Source: a bacterium | Lineage (GTDB): Bacteria; Spirochaetota; Leptospiria; Leptospirales; Leptonemataceae | Reading direction: 5' to 3' | Assembly (NCBI GenBank): GCA_024742665.1 | Contig: JANSYA010000004.1 | Span: 186,001-250,000, forward strand | Length of the DNA: 64,000 nucleotides | Shown: one piece after another, positions 52,164 through 62,096 of the stretch | How positions within the stretch are numbered: position 1 is the first letter of the stretch | Layout of the letters: each line of letters opens with the position of its first letter | The notes under the pieces: model-generated | Told to the model about the DNA's origin: nothing | Databases searched by the model: none | What the model saw: the letters and a program-made list of their open reading frames with translations, nothing else | Position numbers and translations under genes: made by a program

Positions 52164-53582
52164 ATGGCGGCAGGCAATTCATCCAGGCCACAAAATCCCG
52201 GCCGGGGCGACGCTCCCGGGCCAGGGGACCGGCCGTCGGCCGCCGCCAACGATCGGATCGAAAAATTTCGCGGTGTAAACCTGGCCCGCCTGGTCTACAG
52301 CGCGGCTTTTATTGGACTGCTCTACTACCTCGATCTGCGCTATCCCCTGCTATACGCCGCGGCGGGCCTGCACCTTCTGTTCGCCGTGCTCTGGCTGATT
52401 CTACTCGAAACCGAAGTCATCGTCGAAAAGCGAGTCTGGTGGAGCGGCTACGCTCCGGCCACCGCCGATGTAATCTACGTTTCCATGTGGATCTATTTAA
52501 CCGGCAACGTTTCGTCGTTTTTGGTCGCCGGGTATTTCGTATCGATCGCCCTGAGTTCGATGACGGAACAACGCAACTACGGCCTGTGGACCGCGGCGAT
52601 GTGCGCGCTGTGTTTTTCGACTATGGGTGTATTGGTTTATCTGCATGTCCTGCCGACGGTGAATATTCTAATGGACGCAGTGCGACCCACCGGCACCGCT
52701 CTGATCATTACGATCGGGCTGACCTGCTTTTGGTTTCTGCTGGTGAACCGAATTATTTCGACGCTCTTCTTGCGACTGAACCAGGAGATCATCGAACGCA
52801 AAGCCGCCGAGGATCATTTGATGCGCGATCTACAGCTGGCGCGCAAAGTCCAGGAAAGTATCATTCCCACCTACGATCGCCTGCCCGCCAGCCGCGAGTT
52901 GAGCTTCGGTTCGTTTTATCTGGCGTTAGAAAGCGTCGGCGGCGATCTCTACGACGTGTTGCCCCTCAGCGAAAACCGCTTCGCCTTTTTGATCGCCGAT
53001 GTTTCCGGACACGGCGTGCCCGCGGCCCTGCTGACGACCATGGCCAAAGCCATCTTCGCGAAGGCCGTCGCCGCCCATCCCGATCATCCCGAAGAAGTCT
53101 GTCGCTCCCTGAACCGCGACATGTATTCGTTTATCGGCGATCTGCGCCACTATCTTACCGCGTACTACTGTCTGCTCGACGTAAACACCGGCAAGCTGGA
53201 GTACTGCAACGCCGGCCACCATCCCGCCCTGCTCTTTCGGCCGGGCGAAAGCGCGGTGCGCGAGCTCGATACCGGCGCCAGTTTTTTCATCGGCGTCGAA
53301 CCGGATTTCGCTTTTGAACGCGGCGAGATTCAGCTGGAGCCCGGCGATCGATTGTTTCTTTTCACGGACGGCATGATCGAAGGTCGCGACGCGAGCGGCG
53401 AAATCTACGGACCGGAGCGCTTCGAAAATTTTATCGTCTCGAACGCCGGCCTGCCCGCGGGCGAACTCGTGCGGGCGCTGATTGCGGATCTGGAAGGTTT
53501 TTTGGGCGGCACGACGCCGGAAGACGATCGCGCGATTCTCTGCATCGACTACCGGGCGCAAAACCAGGCGACCGAAAGATAA
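52164..53582 (+). CDS. Membrane-bound SpoIIE/PP2C-type serine phosphatase
   Basis: 472 residues. A disordered Pro/Gly/Asn-rich N-terminus (1-35) is followed by about six membrane helices (40-205), a short coiled linker (RLNQEIIERKAAEDHLMRDL) and a PP2C-like phosphatase domain (225-465). Metal-binding and fold motifs: LARKVQESIIP, SVGGDLYDVLP (about 258), ADVSGHGVPAALL, NAGHHPALLFR and FLFTDGMIEGRD (about 400). Targets of this family are usually phosphorylated anti-sigma-factor antagonists; none is encoded nearby. The membrane region could sense a signal directly. The gene stands alone, divergent from the OmpA lipoprotein and convergent with the ABC-F gene. Confidence 0.9.
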   Translation: MAAGNSSRPQNPGRGDAPGPGDRPSAAANDRIEKFRGVNLARLVYSAAFIGLLYYLDLRYPLLYAAAGLHLLFAVLWLILLETEVIVEKRVWWSGYAPATADVIYVSMWIYLTGNVSSFLVAGYFVSIALSSMTEQRNYGLWTAAMCALCFSTMGVLVYLHVLPTVNILMDAVRPTGTALIITIGLTCFWFLLVNRIISTLFLRLNQEIIERKAAEDHLMRDLQLARKVQESIIPTYDRLPASRELSFGSFYLALESVGGDLYDVLPLSENRFAFLIADVSGHGVPAALLTTMAKAIFAKAVAAHPDHPEEVCRSLNRDMYSFIGDLRHYLTAYYCLLDVNTGKLEYCNAGHHPALLFRPGESAVRELDTGASFFIGVEPDFAFERGEIQLEPGDRLFLFTDGMIEGRDASGEIYGPERFENFIVSNAGLPAGELVRALIADLEGFLGGTTPEDDRAILCIDYRAQNQATER

Positions 53583-53612
53583 TATAAAAAACGTTCGGCG
53601 GCGCGCTTCGCC

Positions 53613-55550
53613 TCAGCCCGCCGCCGCGGCCTGAATTTGCGACTCCAGCTCGTCGGCTGCGCCTTCCAATTCCAGCCAGCGCGATTCCCCGGCTTCGATT
53701 TCCGCCGTAATCTCGTTCAGGCGATCGCTCTTTTCCCGGGAGTAGTCTTCGCCGGCCGCGAAGGCCGTGGTCAGCAAGTCGCGCTCGCGCTCCAGGGCCT
53801 GCATTTCTTTTTCCAGGCCGGTCAGTTCTTTGCGCAGCCGTTTCAAATCCGCCTGCCAGGCCTTGCGCTGCAGATGCAAATTGGGCTTCTGCTGATTCGA
53901 ATCCCCGGCCCCGTCGCCACCGTTTGTCCTGGCGGGTCCAGCCGATCCAGTCGCCGCCGCGACGTCGCTTTCATCGTCCAGGCGCTGCGCCAGACTGTAG
54001 ACGTATTCGTCGTACGCTCCGGGATAGAATCGCACAGCGCCGTCGCTGGCTTCGAGTATCTGCGTGGCGGCCAGCTTGACGAAAGTCCGATCGTGACTCA
54101 CAAACAAAACCGTGCCGTCCCAGTCCTGCAGGGCCTGGCCGAGGGCCTCGACTGTATCGAAATCCAGGTGGTTGGTCGGTTCATCCAGCAGCAGCACCTG
54201 GCAGCCCCCGAGCAGAATCCCCGCCAGGCACACCCGGGCGCGCTCGCCGCCGGACAGACTGCCGATGCGTTTTTCCACGTCGTCGCCGGAAAACAAAAAG
54301 CTGCCGGCCATATTCAGGATCGTCTGGCGCGAAGTATTCGGACTGGCCGCGCGTTCCAGAGCCGTATAGATGTCGATGGCGGGATCGAGCACGCCCGCTT
54401 CGTATACGTGCTGGGCGTAGAATCCCAGCTGCAAACCGTCGGTCCAGCGCACCGTGCCGCCCAGGGGTTCCAGCCGATCCGTCAGCGTTTTTAAGAGCGT
54501 CGATTTGCCCTGGCCGTTCGCGCCGAGCACCGCCACCCGCGCGCCACGTTCGATCGTAAAATCGATATTCGTCGCGACGGTGACTGTATTCTCCGAGTCC
54601 TTCGAGCCGCCCCCATTATTTCGGGCGCTTTCGCCGCGATAGCCGATCGCCAGATTCTCGACCCGCAGAGCGACCTTGCTGCGTCCGCCGGCCTCCGGTA
54701 GATTGATCTGCACCCCGCGCAGCTGTTTGCCGATTTCAATGGTCTGCAGTTTTTCCAGCTGCTTCGCCTTTGACTTCGCCTGGGCCGCTTTCGAAGCCTT
54801 CGCCCGAAATCGTTCTACGAAACTCTGCAGCTCTTTGCGCCGCGCTTCGGTATTTCGATTCAGCTGAAGCTTCAGCTCTTCCTGCTCCGCCTTAAAATCG
54901 AAGTACTCTTCTAAAGCCCCCGGATATAAAAACACGTCTCCGTTTTCGACTTCGAGAGTATGCTGGCAGGTCCGCTTCAGAAATTCGCGATCATGCGATA
55001 TAACAAGATAGGCGCCGTTAAAATCTTCGAGAAAACGTTCGAGCAAAAGCAGCGTGTTTAAGTCGAGATAGTTCGTGGGTTCGTCGAGCAGCAGGAGATT
55101 CGGTTCGCCGAGCAGCATCGCCGTGAGCTTAACGCGCATCTGAAAACCGCCCGCCAGCTGGTCCACCGCCGATTCGAGCAGCGCGCCTTTCAGACCGAAG
55201 CGGCCGGCGACTTTTCCGCACTCCCAGCCTTCGCGCTCCGTATAGCGCTGCAAAAAATCGAGCACGCTCTCGCCGGGTTCGAAAGGAGCGTGCTGTTCGA
55301 CGTAGCCAAGACGCAGATCGCGACTGCGAATGACTTCGCCGGAGTCGGCCTCTTCCTGACCGAGTATGATTCGAAACAGAGTCGACTTACCGGCGCCGTT
55401 GCGACCGACCACGCCGATCTTCTGACGCTCGCCGAAGCTGGCCGTCGCGTCTTCAAAGAGGGTTCGGGCTCCGTAACTCTTTTTCAGCTTCGAGATCTGG
55501 AGCAGCGACTTCACTCCATCCGGATCGCAGAGAACCGGAGCGGCGTCCAC
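53613..55550 (-). CDS. ABC-F family ATPase (Uup/EttA-like)
   Basis: 645 residues with two ABC ATPase domains and no membrane part: Walker A GRNGAGKST (about 49) and GANGQGKST (about 346); signatures LAGGFQMR and LSGGERAR; Walker B LLLDEPTNYLD and LLLDEPTNHLD; a basic inter-domain linker of about 60 residues; and a C-terminal coiled coil (LKRLRKELTGLEKEMQALER) as in Uup. ABC-F proteins act on stalled or unusual ribosomes. The second domain is preceded by a Gly/Asn/Ser-rich insert (ESARNNGGGSKDSEN). GTG starts at 55550 and 55514 are both possible; AGGGA stands six bases before the first and GGATGGA directly before the second. Confidence 0.9.
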   Translation of the reverse strand: MDAAPVLCDPDGVKSLLQISKLKKSYGARTLFEDATASFGERQKIGVVGRNGAGKSTLFRIILGQEEADSGEVIRSRDLRLGYVEQHAPFEPGESVLDFLQRYTEREGWECGKVAGRFGLKGALLESAVDQLAGGFQMRVKLTAMLLGEPNLLLLDEPTNYLDLNTLLLLERFLEDFNGAYLVISHDREFLKRTCQHTLEVENGDVFLYPGALEEYFDFKAEQEELKLQLNRNTEARRKELQSFVERFRAKASKAAQAKSKAKQLEKLQTIEIGKQLRGVQINLPEAGGRSKVALRVENLAIGYRGESARNNGGGSKDSENTVTVATNIDFTIERGARVAVLGANGQGKSTLLKTLTDRLEPLGGTVRWTDGLQLGFYAQHVYEAGVLDPAIDIYTALERAASPNTSRQTILNMAGSFLFSGDDVEKRIGSLSGGERARVCLAGILLGGCQVLLLDEPTNHLDFDTVEALGQALQDWDGTVLFVSHDRTFVKLAATQILEASDGAVRFYPGAYDEYVYSLAQRLDDESDVAAATGSAGPARTNGGDGAGDSNQQKPNLHLQRKAWQADLKRLRKELTGLEKEMQALERERDLLTTAFAAGEDYSREKSDRLNEITAEIEAGESRWLELEGAADELESQIQAAAAG

Positions 55551-55631
55551 TCGAATTCCCTGACGAATTCCTCACGCAATTTTTTTCAATTTTTCGTTGC
55601 GCGATCGGTCGCACCGGGCTTCCCTTCGGCT

Positions 55632-55880
55632 ATGGGAATATTAGCATGGATTGTATTTGGATTACTGGCGGGGGTTGTGGCGAAAGTCATCATGCCCGGC
55701 TCGGACCCCGGCGGCTGGATCATCACGATTCTGATCGGCATTGCGGGCGCGGTTGTCGGCGGCTGGATCGGCACGCAGATCGGCTTCGGCGACGTGAGCG
55801 GCTTTAACCTGAAGAGCTTTGGCATCGCCGTGGGCGGCGCTCTCTTGCTGCTCTTCGGCTATCGCGTCATCGCGAAATAA
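55632..55880 (+). CDS. GlsB/YeaQ/YmgE family membrane protein
   Basis: 82 residues with three predicted membrane helices (MGILAWIVFGLLAGVVAKVI, WIITILIGIAGAVVGGWIG, SFGIAVGGALLLLFGYRVI). The MPGSDPGGW turn between the first two is diagnostic for the GlsB/YeaQ/YmgE ('transglycosylase-associated') family, small stress-related inner-membrane proteins of unclear function. The start at 55632 fits the family; the open frame further upstream overlaps the divergent ABC-F gene and is a shadow of it. Confidence 0.85.
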   Translation: MGILAWIVFGLLAGVVAKVIMPGSDPGGWIITILIGIAGAVVGGWIGTQIGFGDVSGFNLKSFGIAVGGALLLLFGYRVIAK

Positions 55881-55936
55881 AGCCGGGCTTAGCTCAAAGT
55901 TACGACGTCCGCATCGGTAAAGGTGCGGACAACAAA

Positions 55937-55969
55937 GCAAGGCAGGGCCAGGTCCTGCCTTGCGATTTT
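55937..55969 (+). terminator. Probable terminator after the GlsB-like gene
   Basis: GCAAGGCAGG and CCTGCCTTGC form a perfect 10-bp stem with a 7-base loop, followed by GATTTT. It separates the GlsB-like gene from the AraC-type gene that begins at 55990. Confidence 0.7.
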
Positions 55970-55989
55970 CCTGAACTCAGGAAAGAAAT

Positions 55990-57087
55990 ATGGCGGAAAG
56001 AGTTCTCACTGCTCTGGTGGCGTTTTCCGCGGTCACGGCCCTGCTGCTGGTCGTGAGCGAAATCGCCCGACTCCCGCTCCGAATCGATCCCTTCGAAAAA
56101 TCGCGCACCGTCGTCGCCTGTCTGGCGCACGCCAGCGTAGCCGTGATTCTGGGCCTCAGCGCCGCCTTACACGCGGACGTAGTTCCCGCCGATTCACCGC
56201 TCCACCTGGTGCAGCTGCCAGTCGTCGCCGCGATCGGGCCGCTGGTCTGGCTTTATTTTCGAGGCCTCTTTCTGGTCGGCCGGCAAAGGCTGTCGCCGTC
56301 GATTTGGCTGCATTTCGCGCCGGCCCTGTTGATTGCAGGCCTTTCGGTGCTCGAAATCGAGGGTGCCTTTCTCGGCGTCTACCTCCTGGTCCTGATCGCG
56401 TGTCTGATCCTGGCGGGATACCTCGCAGCGGCCGGCGCCGTGCTGTGGCGGACCTTCGACCGGAGTTCCTTTCAAAAGCCGGTCACCCGCGCCGCATTCT
56501 TGCTCTGGGCCCTGGGCGCGCTGAGCGCGCTGCTTTTTTTTAACCAGCAGCTACTGGGCGCATTTCAAATTTCGCACGGTGTATTGCACGCGATGATGTG
56601 GAGCGCGCTCGTTTCTTTATCCGCGACGGTCCTTTTGCAGTACTTCGTTTCCGCGCGCTATCCGGATGTACGCCAGGCATTGCACCAGGAAGCCAGCCGG
56701 GTTCGCCGCTCGCGACTCGGCGGCCTGGATGCCGACGTGGTGCTCCGACGCATCGCCGACTGGATGGAACGCGAGCGCCCCTATCTCGACGAGGATTTCC
56801 GAATCGCGGATGTCGCCCGGGCGCTTTCGCTTACAGTGCATCAGGTTTCGGAGGTCGTGAACTCCGGCATGGGCCGCTCTTTCAAAAACTACGTAAACGC
56901 ATTGCGCGTCGACGCCGCCCGCGGATATATTCAGGCGGAGCCGGAACGCGGCTTTCTATCGATCGCCATGGCCTGTGGTTTCAATTCAAAATCGGCGTTT
57001 AACCGCTCCTTCCTCCAGGCGACGGGCGTCACCCCCACTGTCTTTCGCAAACGTTTGCTGCAGACGAAATCTGATTCCGATCGCTGA
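55990..57087 (+). CDS. AraC-family regulator with N-terminal membrane domain
   Basis: 365 residues. Six to seven membrane helices fill the first about 225 residues (ALVAFSAVTALLLVVSEIA, VVAAIGPLVWLYFRGLFLVG and others); the C-terminal about 110 residues are an AraC DNA-binding domain with two helix-turn-helix units (RIADVARALSLTVHQVSEVV and LSIAMACGFNSKSAFNRSFL, then GVTPTVFRKRL). This is the membrane-sensor AraC type known from Leptospira and Bacteroidetes, where a membrane signal controls DNA binding. The ATG at 55990 has AGGAAAG just upstream. It is followed 65 bp later by the DJ-1-like lipoprotein gene, a possible target or partner. Confidence 0.9.
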   Translation: MAERVLTALVAFSAVTALLLVVSEIARLPLRIDPFEKSRTVVACLAHASVAVILGLSAALHADVVPADSPLHLVQLPVVAAIGPLVWLYFRGLFLVGRQRLSPSIWLHFAPALLIAGLSVLEIEGAFLGVYLLVLIACLILAGYLAAAGAVLWRTFDRSSFQKPVTRAAFLLWALGALSALLFFNQQLLGAFQISHGVLHAMMWSALVSLSATVLLQYFVSARYPDVRQALHQEASRVRRSRLGGLDADVVLRRIADWMERERPYLDEDFRIADVARALSLTVHQVSEVVNSGMGRSFKNYVNALRVDAARGYIQAEPERGFLSIAMACGFNSKSAFNRSFLQATGVTPTVFRKRLLQTKSDSDR

Positions 57088-57152
57088 GGGATGCGGCGGG
57101 TCAGTGTATACCGTGCGACGACAGAGGCGCGCGACTGTGGCAGAATCCCTGC

Positions 57153-58355
57153 ATGCAGCAACGATCAACGAACTTACGAAAGACACTCCGCCGCCTGGTT
57201 TTGATGGGCGCCCTCGGGACGCTCGTGCAATGCACCGCGCAACAGCGAATGTCGGAGCTCGAAGCCGAAGCTTCTTATAAACCGGAGCCGCTGCCGGCGG
57301 AAATGATTTCGCAGCCGCCGGCCCCTCGACCGAATGCGCCGCTGGTCGCGGTGCTCGTCAGCGGAACGGCGACGGAGATTACAGATCTGCTCGCCGCCTA
57401 TGCCGTGCTCGCCGCCGCCGGGACGCTGAACGTATATACCGTCGCGCCGCATCGAGAAGCGGTTACGGTCTGGCCCTATCTGGAAATATTACCGCATTTT
57501 GATTTCGCGCAGTTCGAGGCGGCCTTTCCCGACGGGCCCGACGCCATTGTCGTACCGTATTTCGTAGACTATCAGGCGCCGGCGCTCGTGAACTGGTTAC
57601 GCGACCGGACGCGCCCCGAGACCTTCGTGTTGTCGGTCTGCGAAGGAGCGCGCACGGTCGCGGCCGCCGGGCTGCTAAACCAAAAATCGGCGACCAGCCA
57701 TTTTGCCGCTCTCGATGAGCTGGCCGAGAAATTCCCGCATACGCGCTGGCAATCCGACGTGCGCACTGTCATCGATGGGCGCCTCATCAGCACCGCGGGC
57801 GTAAGCGCGGCGGCGGACGGCGCGCTCCTGCTACTCTCACAATTGTCCGGCCCGGCGGCCCGCCTGCGCGTTTCAAATTTACTGGGTTTCGAGGGCGCGG
57901 TTTTGAATGATTCTGGCGCTGCGAGCAATGCGGGCAACTATAGATCCCCCGCGCTCGGCTTTGATGAGATGATCGCCTTCGGCTGGCGCGCCGGAAGCCT
58001 GCCGCTGCAACCAATGGCGATTCTTCTGAGCGATGGGATCCCGGAACTCCAGCTTGCCGCCGCTCTTGACGTCTTCAATCGATCTCTTGTGATTCGCGGA
58101 ACGGCGGTCGGACACGAGCGCCGAATCTTTCGTTCGCGCTATGGTCTGGATCTCATTCCCCGGACCGACACGGCTCAGCTCGATCCCGGCGTGACCGTTC
58201 TGGATCCGGGCGTGGAGTGGCGCGGAGTTTCGGGTTACGATAGCTATCGACTGGCCCTGGATCTGGTGGCGCGGACTGCGACGCCGGACGTGGCGGCCTT
58301 TGTCGCCAGAATCATTGAATATCCCTGGCAGCCGCCGGCGCCCGTCTCCGATTAA
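57153..58355 (+). CDS. Lipoprotein with DJ-1/PfpI (GlxA-type) domain
   Basis: 400 residues. The start carries a basic stretch and the signal segment [15 protein letters not shown], which reads as a relaxed spirochaetal lipobox. Residues about 60-235 match the class I glutamine-amidotransferase-like DJ-1/PfpI domain found at the N-terminus of GlxA-type AraC regulators: [28 protein letters not shown] and the nucleophile elbow [16 protein letters not shown] (Cys about 162), later [15 protein letters not shown]. The remaining part repeats a related but Cys-less fold ([20 protein letters not shown]). No helix-turn-helix is present, so this is an exported, enzyme-like relative. It ends overlapping the convergent gltD by 4 bp. 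Confidence 0.75.
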   Translation: MQQRSTNLRKTLRRLVLMGALGTLVQCTAQQRMSELEAEASYKPEPLPAEMISQPPAPRPNAPLVAVLVSGTATEITDLLAAYAVLAAAGTLNVYTVAPHREAVTVWPYLEILPHFDFAQFEAAFPDGPDAIVVPYFVDYQAPALVNWLRDRTRPETFVLSVCEGARTVAAAGLLNQKSATSHFAALDELAEKFPHTRWQSDVRTVIDGRLISTAGVSAAADGALLLLSQLSGPAARLRVSNLLGFEGAVLNDSGAASNAGNYRSPALGFDEMIAFGWRAGSLPLQPMAILLSDGIPELQLAAALDVFNRSLVIRGTAVGHERRIFRSRYGLDLIPRTDTAQLDPGVTVLDPGVEWRGVSGYDSYRLALDLVARTATPDVAAFVARIIEYPWQPPAPVSD

Positions 58356-59797
58356 ACCGAAACTTTCGCTTTGAGGAACTGGTGCACCTGCTCGGCGCAC
58401 TTGCGGCCTTCGGAAATCGCCCAGACAATCAGGGACTGACCGCGGCGCACGTCGCCGCAGGCGTATACGCCGGGAACGGTGGTCGCATAGCTTCCGTCAT
58501 GAGTGCCGAATTCCGCTTTCACGTTCTTGCGGGCGTCCAGTTCCAGACCTTTGGCCTGGAGCTGCTCGACCAGGCCGGTCTGAATCGGATTCACGAATCC
58601 CATCGCCAGTAAAACCAGATCCGCCTTCCATTCGAAGTCGGTGTCGGGCACCGGCACGAATTTGCCGTCTTTGAATTCCACGTGATTGCCGTAGATGTGC
58701 GTGACTTCGCCCTGGGCGTTGCCCTTAAAGCCGACGGTGTTGATCGCCCACTTGCGATCGGCGCCCTCTTCGTGGGATGAACTGGTCCGCAGCACCGCGG
58801 GATAGAGCGGCCAGGGCGTATGATCGGGACGGTCGCTCGGCGGCTTCGGAAATAATTCGATTTGCGTAACCGATGCGGCGCCCTGGCGATTCGAGGTGCC
58901 GACGCAGTCGGAGCCGGTGTCGCCGCCGCCGATCACGATCACGTGTTTGCCGGTGGCGATCGGACGATCGGGAATGTCGTCGCCGGCCACGGTTTTATTC
59001 GAAGGCACGAGAAAGTCCATGGCGAAGTGCACGCCCTTTAATTCACGGCCGGGCACCGGCAGATCGCGCGGGTGTTCGGAGCCGCAGGCGAGCACGGTCG
59101 CGTCGTATTCGTTCATGATCTCGTCGGCGCTCACGTCGACGCCGACGTTTACGTTGGTCTTGAACTCGACGCCTTCTAAACGCATCTGCTCCATGCGGCG
59201 GTCGATCAGGCCCTTTTCCATTTTGAAGTCGGGGATGCCGTAGCGCAGAAGACCGCCGATGCGATCGTTCTTTTCGAATAATGTTACGGAGTGGCCGGCG
59301 CGCACCAGCTGCTGGGCGCAGGCCATACCCGCGGGGCCGCTGCCGACGACGGCGACCTTTTTGCCGCTCAGTTTTTCCGGCGGCATGGGTTCGACCCAGC
59401 CCTCTTCGAAGCCGCGGTCGATGATCGTGCGTTCGATGCCCTTAATCGCGACGGGGGGTTCGATGATGCCGAGCACACAGGCGCCTTCGCAGGGCGCCGG
59501 GCACAGGCGGCCGGTGAATTCCGGAAAGTTATTGGTAGAATGCAGATTTTCGAGGGCCGCCCGCCACTGGCCGCGATAGACCAGATCGTTGAATTCGGGG
59601 ATCAGGTTATCGACCGGGCAGCCGGTTTCGCCGTGGCAAAAAGGAATGCCACAGTCCATGCAGCGCGCGCCCTGGGTTTTGGCGTCGTCGGCGTTGTAGG
59701 AGTTCTCGAACTCTTTGTAGTGTTTGACGCGGCTCTCGACCGGCTCCCGGGTCAGCGGCGCCCGCGTATATTCCATGAATCCTGTAGTTTTGCCCAT
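58352..59797 (-). CDS. gltD: Glutamate synthase, small (beta) subunit
   Basis: 481 residues, the usual length. The subunit passes electrons from NADPH through FAD and Fe-S clusters to the large subunit that makes glutamate from glutamine and 2-oxoglutarate. The N-terminal cysteine clusters are intact ([12 protein letters not shown] at about 44-55; [15 protein letters not shown] at about 96-110), followed by the FAD-binding [20 protein letters not shown] (about 152) and the NADPH-binding [12 protein letters not shown] (about 288), and a C-terminal [17 protein letters not shown] precedes the ATG by 7 bases. The large subunit gene is not in the window next to it, so the pair is split or lies beyond another locus. 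Confidence 0.95.
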   Translation of the reverse strand: MGKTTGFMEYTRAPLTREPVESRVKHYKEFENSYNADDAKTQGARCMDCGIPFCHGETGCPVDNLIPEFNDLVYRGQWRAALENLHSTNNFPEFTGRLCPAPCEGACVLGIIEPPVAIKGIERTIIDRGFEEGWVEPMPPEKLSGKKVAVVGSGPAGMACAQQLVRAGHSVTLFEKNDRIGGLLRYGIPDFKMEKGLIDRRMEQMRLEGVEFKTNVNVGVDVSADEIMNEYDATVLACGSEHPRDLPVPGRELKGVHFAMDFLVPSNKTVAGDDIPDRPIATGKHVIVIGGGDTGSDCVGTSNRQGAASVTQIELFPKPPSDRPDHTPWPLYPAVLRTSSSHEEGADRKWAINTVGFKGNAQGEVTHIYGNHVEFKDGKFVPVPDTDFEWKADLVLLAMGFVNPIQTGLVEQLQAKGLELDARKNVKAEFGTHDGSYATTVPGVYACGDVRRGQSLIVWAISEGRKCAEQVHQFLKAKVSV

Positions 59798-59901
59798 ATC
59801 GATACTCCGCTCCTATAATAGAAGAAAGTGGATAGATCCAGCATCCTGTTCCGGCCCGCATGGTCAAGTGATTGTGCACCGCCCCGCAAGGGCGGCAGGC
59901 C

Positions 59902-61929
59902 TCAGACGGGCAGTGTTACGGTGAACTGGCTGCCCTGATTGACGGCGCTCTCGACTTCGATTCGCCCACCGTGACCTTCGACGATATTCTTGACGATGGC
60001 CAGACCGAGGCCCGTGCTTTTCTCGCCCGCCGTACCCTGGACACTGGCCCGCACGAAGGGTTCGAAGAGCGTGCCCAGCTCGGCCTCCGGAATCCCCTGC
60101 CCCTGATCGCGAACGGCGATCCGAACCACGTCCTCCCGGCGATCGGCCGAAATCTGAATGCCGGTGTCCGGCTCGGAGTACTTGACCGCGTTCGAAATCA
60201 GATTGTTGATCACCTGCTCCAGCTTGCCCGGATCGACCAGGATCCGGGGGAGATCCGGCGCATAGCGCTCTTCGATCTGGATGTTCTTTTTTTCCGCCAG
60301 GATGCGGTTCAAACTGGCGATCGACGATAGCAAATCCGGCAGAGTAACTTCGACTTTATGCAGATCCAGGACGCCGGCCGTAACGCGTGAAAAATCCAGC
60401 AGGTCTTCGACGAGCGTCAGCATGAAATCGCTCGAATCATGAATGCGTTTGAGAAAGGTGCGCTGGTTCTCCGAAAGATTTTCGCCGTCCTTTAGAATGA
60501 ACTCGCCGTATCCGCGAATCACTCCCAGGGGATTTCGCAGATCGTGGGCGGCCATGCCGACGAGTTGATTTTTCTGGCGACTCAATTCCAGCAGGGCCCG
60601 GTTCTTTTTGGTCAACTCATGATTCGCATGATGCAGATCAGCCGTGCGTTCGCTGACCCGGTCTTCCAGATTCGCATTCGCTTTTTTCAGATCCAGCTCG
60701 GCCTGCTTGCGGATCCGCACGTTCATAAACAGCAGCGCGATAATGATCATCAGCGTTAAAATCACGGCGATCGTGGAATTGACGATCAAACGATACTGCG
60801 CGTAAAAACTTTCCGGGCGATGGTACACGGTGCTGTCCGCCGGCAAACGCCGCTCCGGAATATGGAATTTGCGCAGCAGGCGATAGTCGAAGTGCGGGCG
60901 ATACTCGGCTTTCGGCACGATCGGCAGATCGTCGGGATCGGCGCCGCCCAGAATTTCGCCGGCCATCTGCGCCGCGGCTCCGCCGTGCTGGCGGGGATCG
61001 TTCATCATGCCGCCGACGACGCCGTTGCCGATCAGGAGCGCGCCCCACATCCCGTAGATCGGCACCGGACTGCGTTCGGCCAGCTCCGGCAGATGTTCGT
61101 CGAAACTAAAATAATCGCCGTTGCGATCTTTGTGGATGGCGAGCATCAAAAAGACCGTGTCCGCGGTCGCGGCCGCCGCGCGGTCCTGGAGCTCTTGCAG
61201 CGTAAAGTCGTCCCAGATTTCGATCGTCGGTATTTCGCCTGCGCCCGCGGCCGGGCCGCTTTTCCCGGAAACGCGCCGCGCTTCCCGTGCATCCCGAATG
61301 CGGCGCGCTTCGGCGGCCATACGTTTGCCGAAGGTCGTGCGATCCGACAGTAGAACCAGGCGTCGCGTATTCGGCTGCAGCTTTTGAATCAAGTCGACGT
61401 TGCCGGCGATATCCATGCCTTCCAGAATCCCGGTAAAGCCGGAGCGGCCGGCGAGCAAAGCGGAATCGAATACGTTCACGCCGCAAAAGACTACCGGCGT
61501 GCCCGGAAAGAGCGCGTCGCGATTGCGCAATAAAAAGTGAAAGGCGTAGTCGTCGCTCGAAATGATCACGTCCGGTTCGTATACGCGATATTTATGACGC
61601 AACAAACGCACCAGCCGTTCCTGATAGACCGGGTCGTCGACGAAACGCCGGCCGTCCATGAACTCGATGTACAGATGTTCCGGCGGGATCAGTTCTTCCA
61701 TGCCGGTCCGCACTCCCGCGACCAGCTCCGCGGTCCAGCTGTACTGCGGATGATAGGAATTGATCAACAGCACTCGTTGATCCGGGAAACGCGGCTCGGC
61801 CCCCAGATCGCGCGCGGGCAGCATCGTCATCACGATCAGCGCTCCAATCGCGAAGCCCGACAAGCGCGCCGCGATTCGAAGCGACAGAATACAGCGACGA
61901 AAAAGAGAAATCGGCCGGCTTAAGATCAT
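59902..61929 (-). CDS. Sensor histidine kinase with periplasmic substrate-binding domain
   Basis: 675 residues. A basic N-terminus and signal helix (about 15-40) lead to a periplasmic domain of the ABC-substrate-binding (PF04392-like) type: RVLLINSYHPQYSWTAELVA, EPDVIISSDDYAF, FCGVNVFD. A membrane helix follows at about 381-405, then a coiled linker, HisKA with the phospho-acceptor in MAAHDLRNPLGVIRGYGEFI (about 456), and HATPase motifs NLISNAVKYSE, DQGQGIPE and STGLGLAIVKNIVEGHGG. The kinase probably reads a small solute and phosphorylates the divergent receiver at 62097. The start at 61929 fits the signal helix; the open frame to 62085 would overlap the response regulator promoter. A short GC hairpin without T-run lies at 59879-59895 past the stop. 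Confidence 0.9.
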   Translation of the reverse strand: MILSRPISLFRRCILSLRIAARLSGFAIGALIVMTMLPARDLGAEPRFPDQRVLLINSYHPQYSWTAELVAGVRTGMEELIPPEHLYIEFMDGRRFVDDPVYQERLVRLLRHKYRVYEPDVIISSDDYAFHFLLRNRDALFPGTPVVFCGVNVFDSALLAGRSGFTGILEGMDIAGNVDLIQKLQPNTRRLVLLSDRTTFGKRMAAEARRIRDAREARRVSGKSGPAAGAGEIPTIEIWDDFTLQELQDRAAAATADTVFLMLAIHKDRNGDYFSFDEHLPELAERSPVPIYGMWGALLIGNGVVGGMMNDPRQHGGAAAQMAGEILGGADPDDLPIVPKAEYRPHFDYRLLRKFHIPERRLPADSTVYHRPESFYAQYRLIVNSTIAVILTLMIIIALLFMNVRIRKQAELDLKKANANLEDRVSERTADLHHANHELTKKNRALLELSRQKNQLVGMAAHDLRNPLGVIRGYGEFILKDGENLSENQRTFLKRIHDSSDFMLTLVEDLLDFSRVTAGVLDLHKVEVTLPDLLSSIASLNRILAEKKNIQIEERYAPDLPRILVDPGKLEQVINNLISNAVKYSEPDTGIQISADRREDVVRIAVRDQGQGIPEAELGTLFEPFVRASVQGTAGEKSTGLGLAIVKNIVEGHGGRIEVESAVNQGSQFTVTLPV

Positions 61930-62096
61930 AGCAGTGCGTCGCGAAAACCCGGGACAAACAGGAAGCGCGGCATGGTCAGATCTGGCCCTTTGCTCTGAAA
62001 ATGTCAGCCAGATTTTTTTATCGCCCGCGGCCGCCTGGCGATGGCAATGCCCTTGACCCACGACAATCAGAACGGAATTTTGCATCGGGTTCGAAC

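Noticed and set aside
52439-53317. 292-codon plus-strand frame inside the SpoIIE-type phosphatase gene
   Set aside because: An alternate frame of a well-supported gene, strongly Arg-rich.
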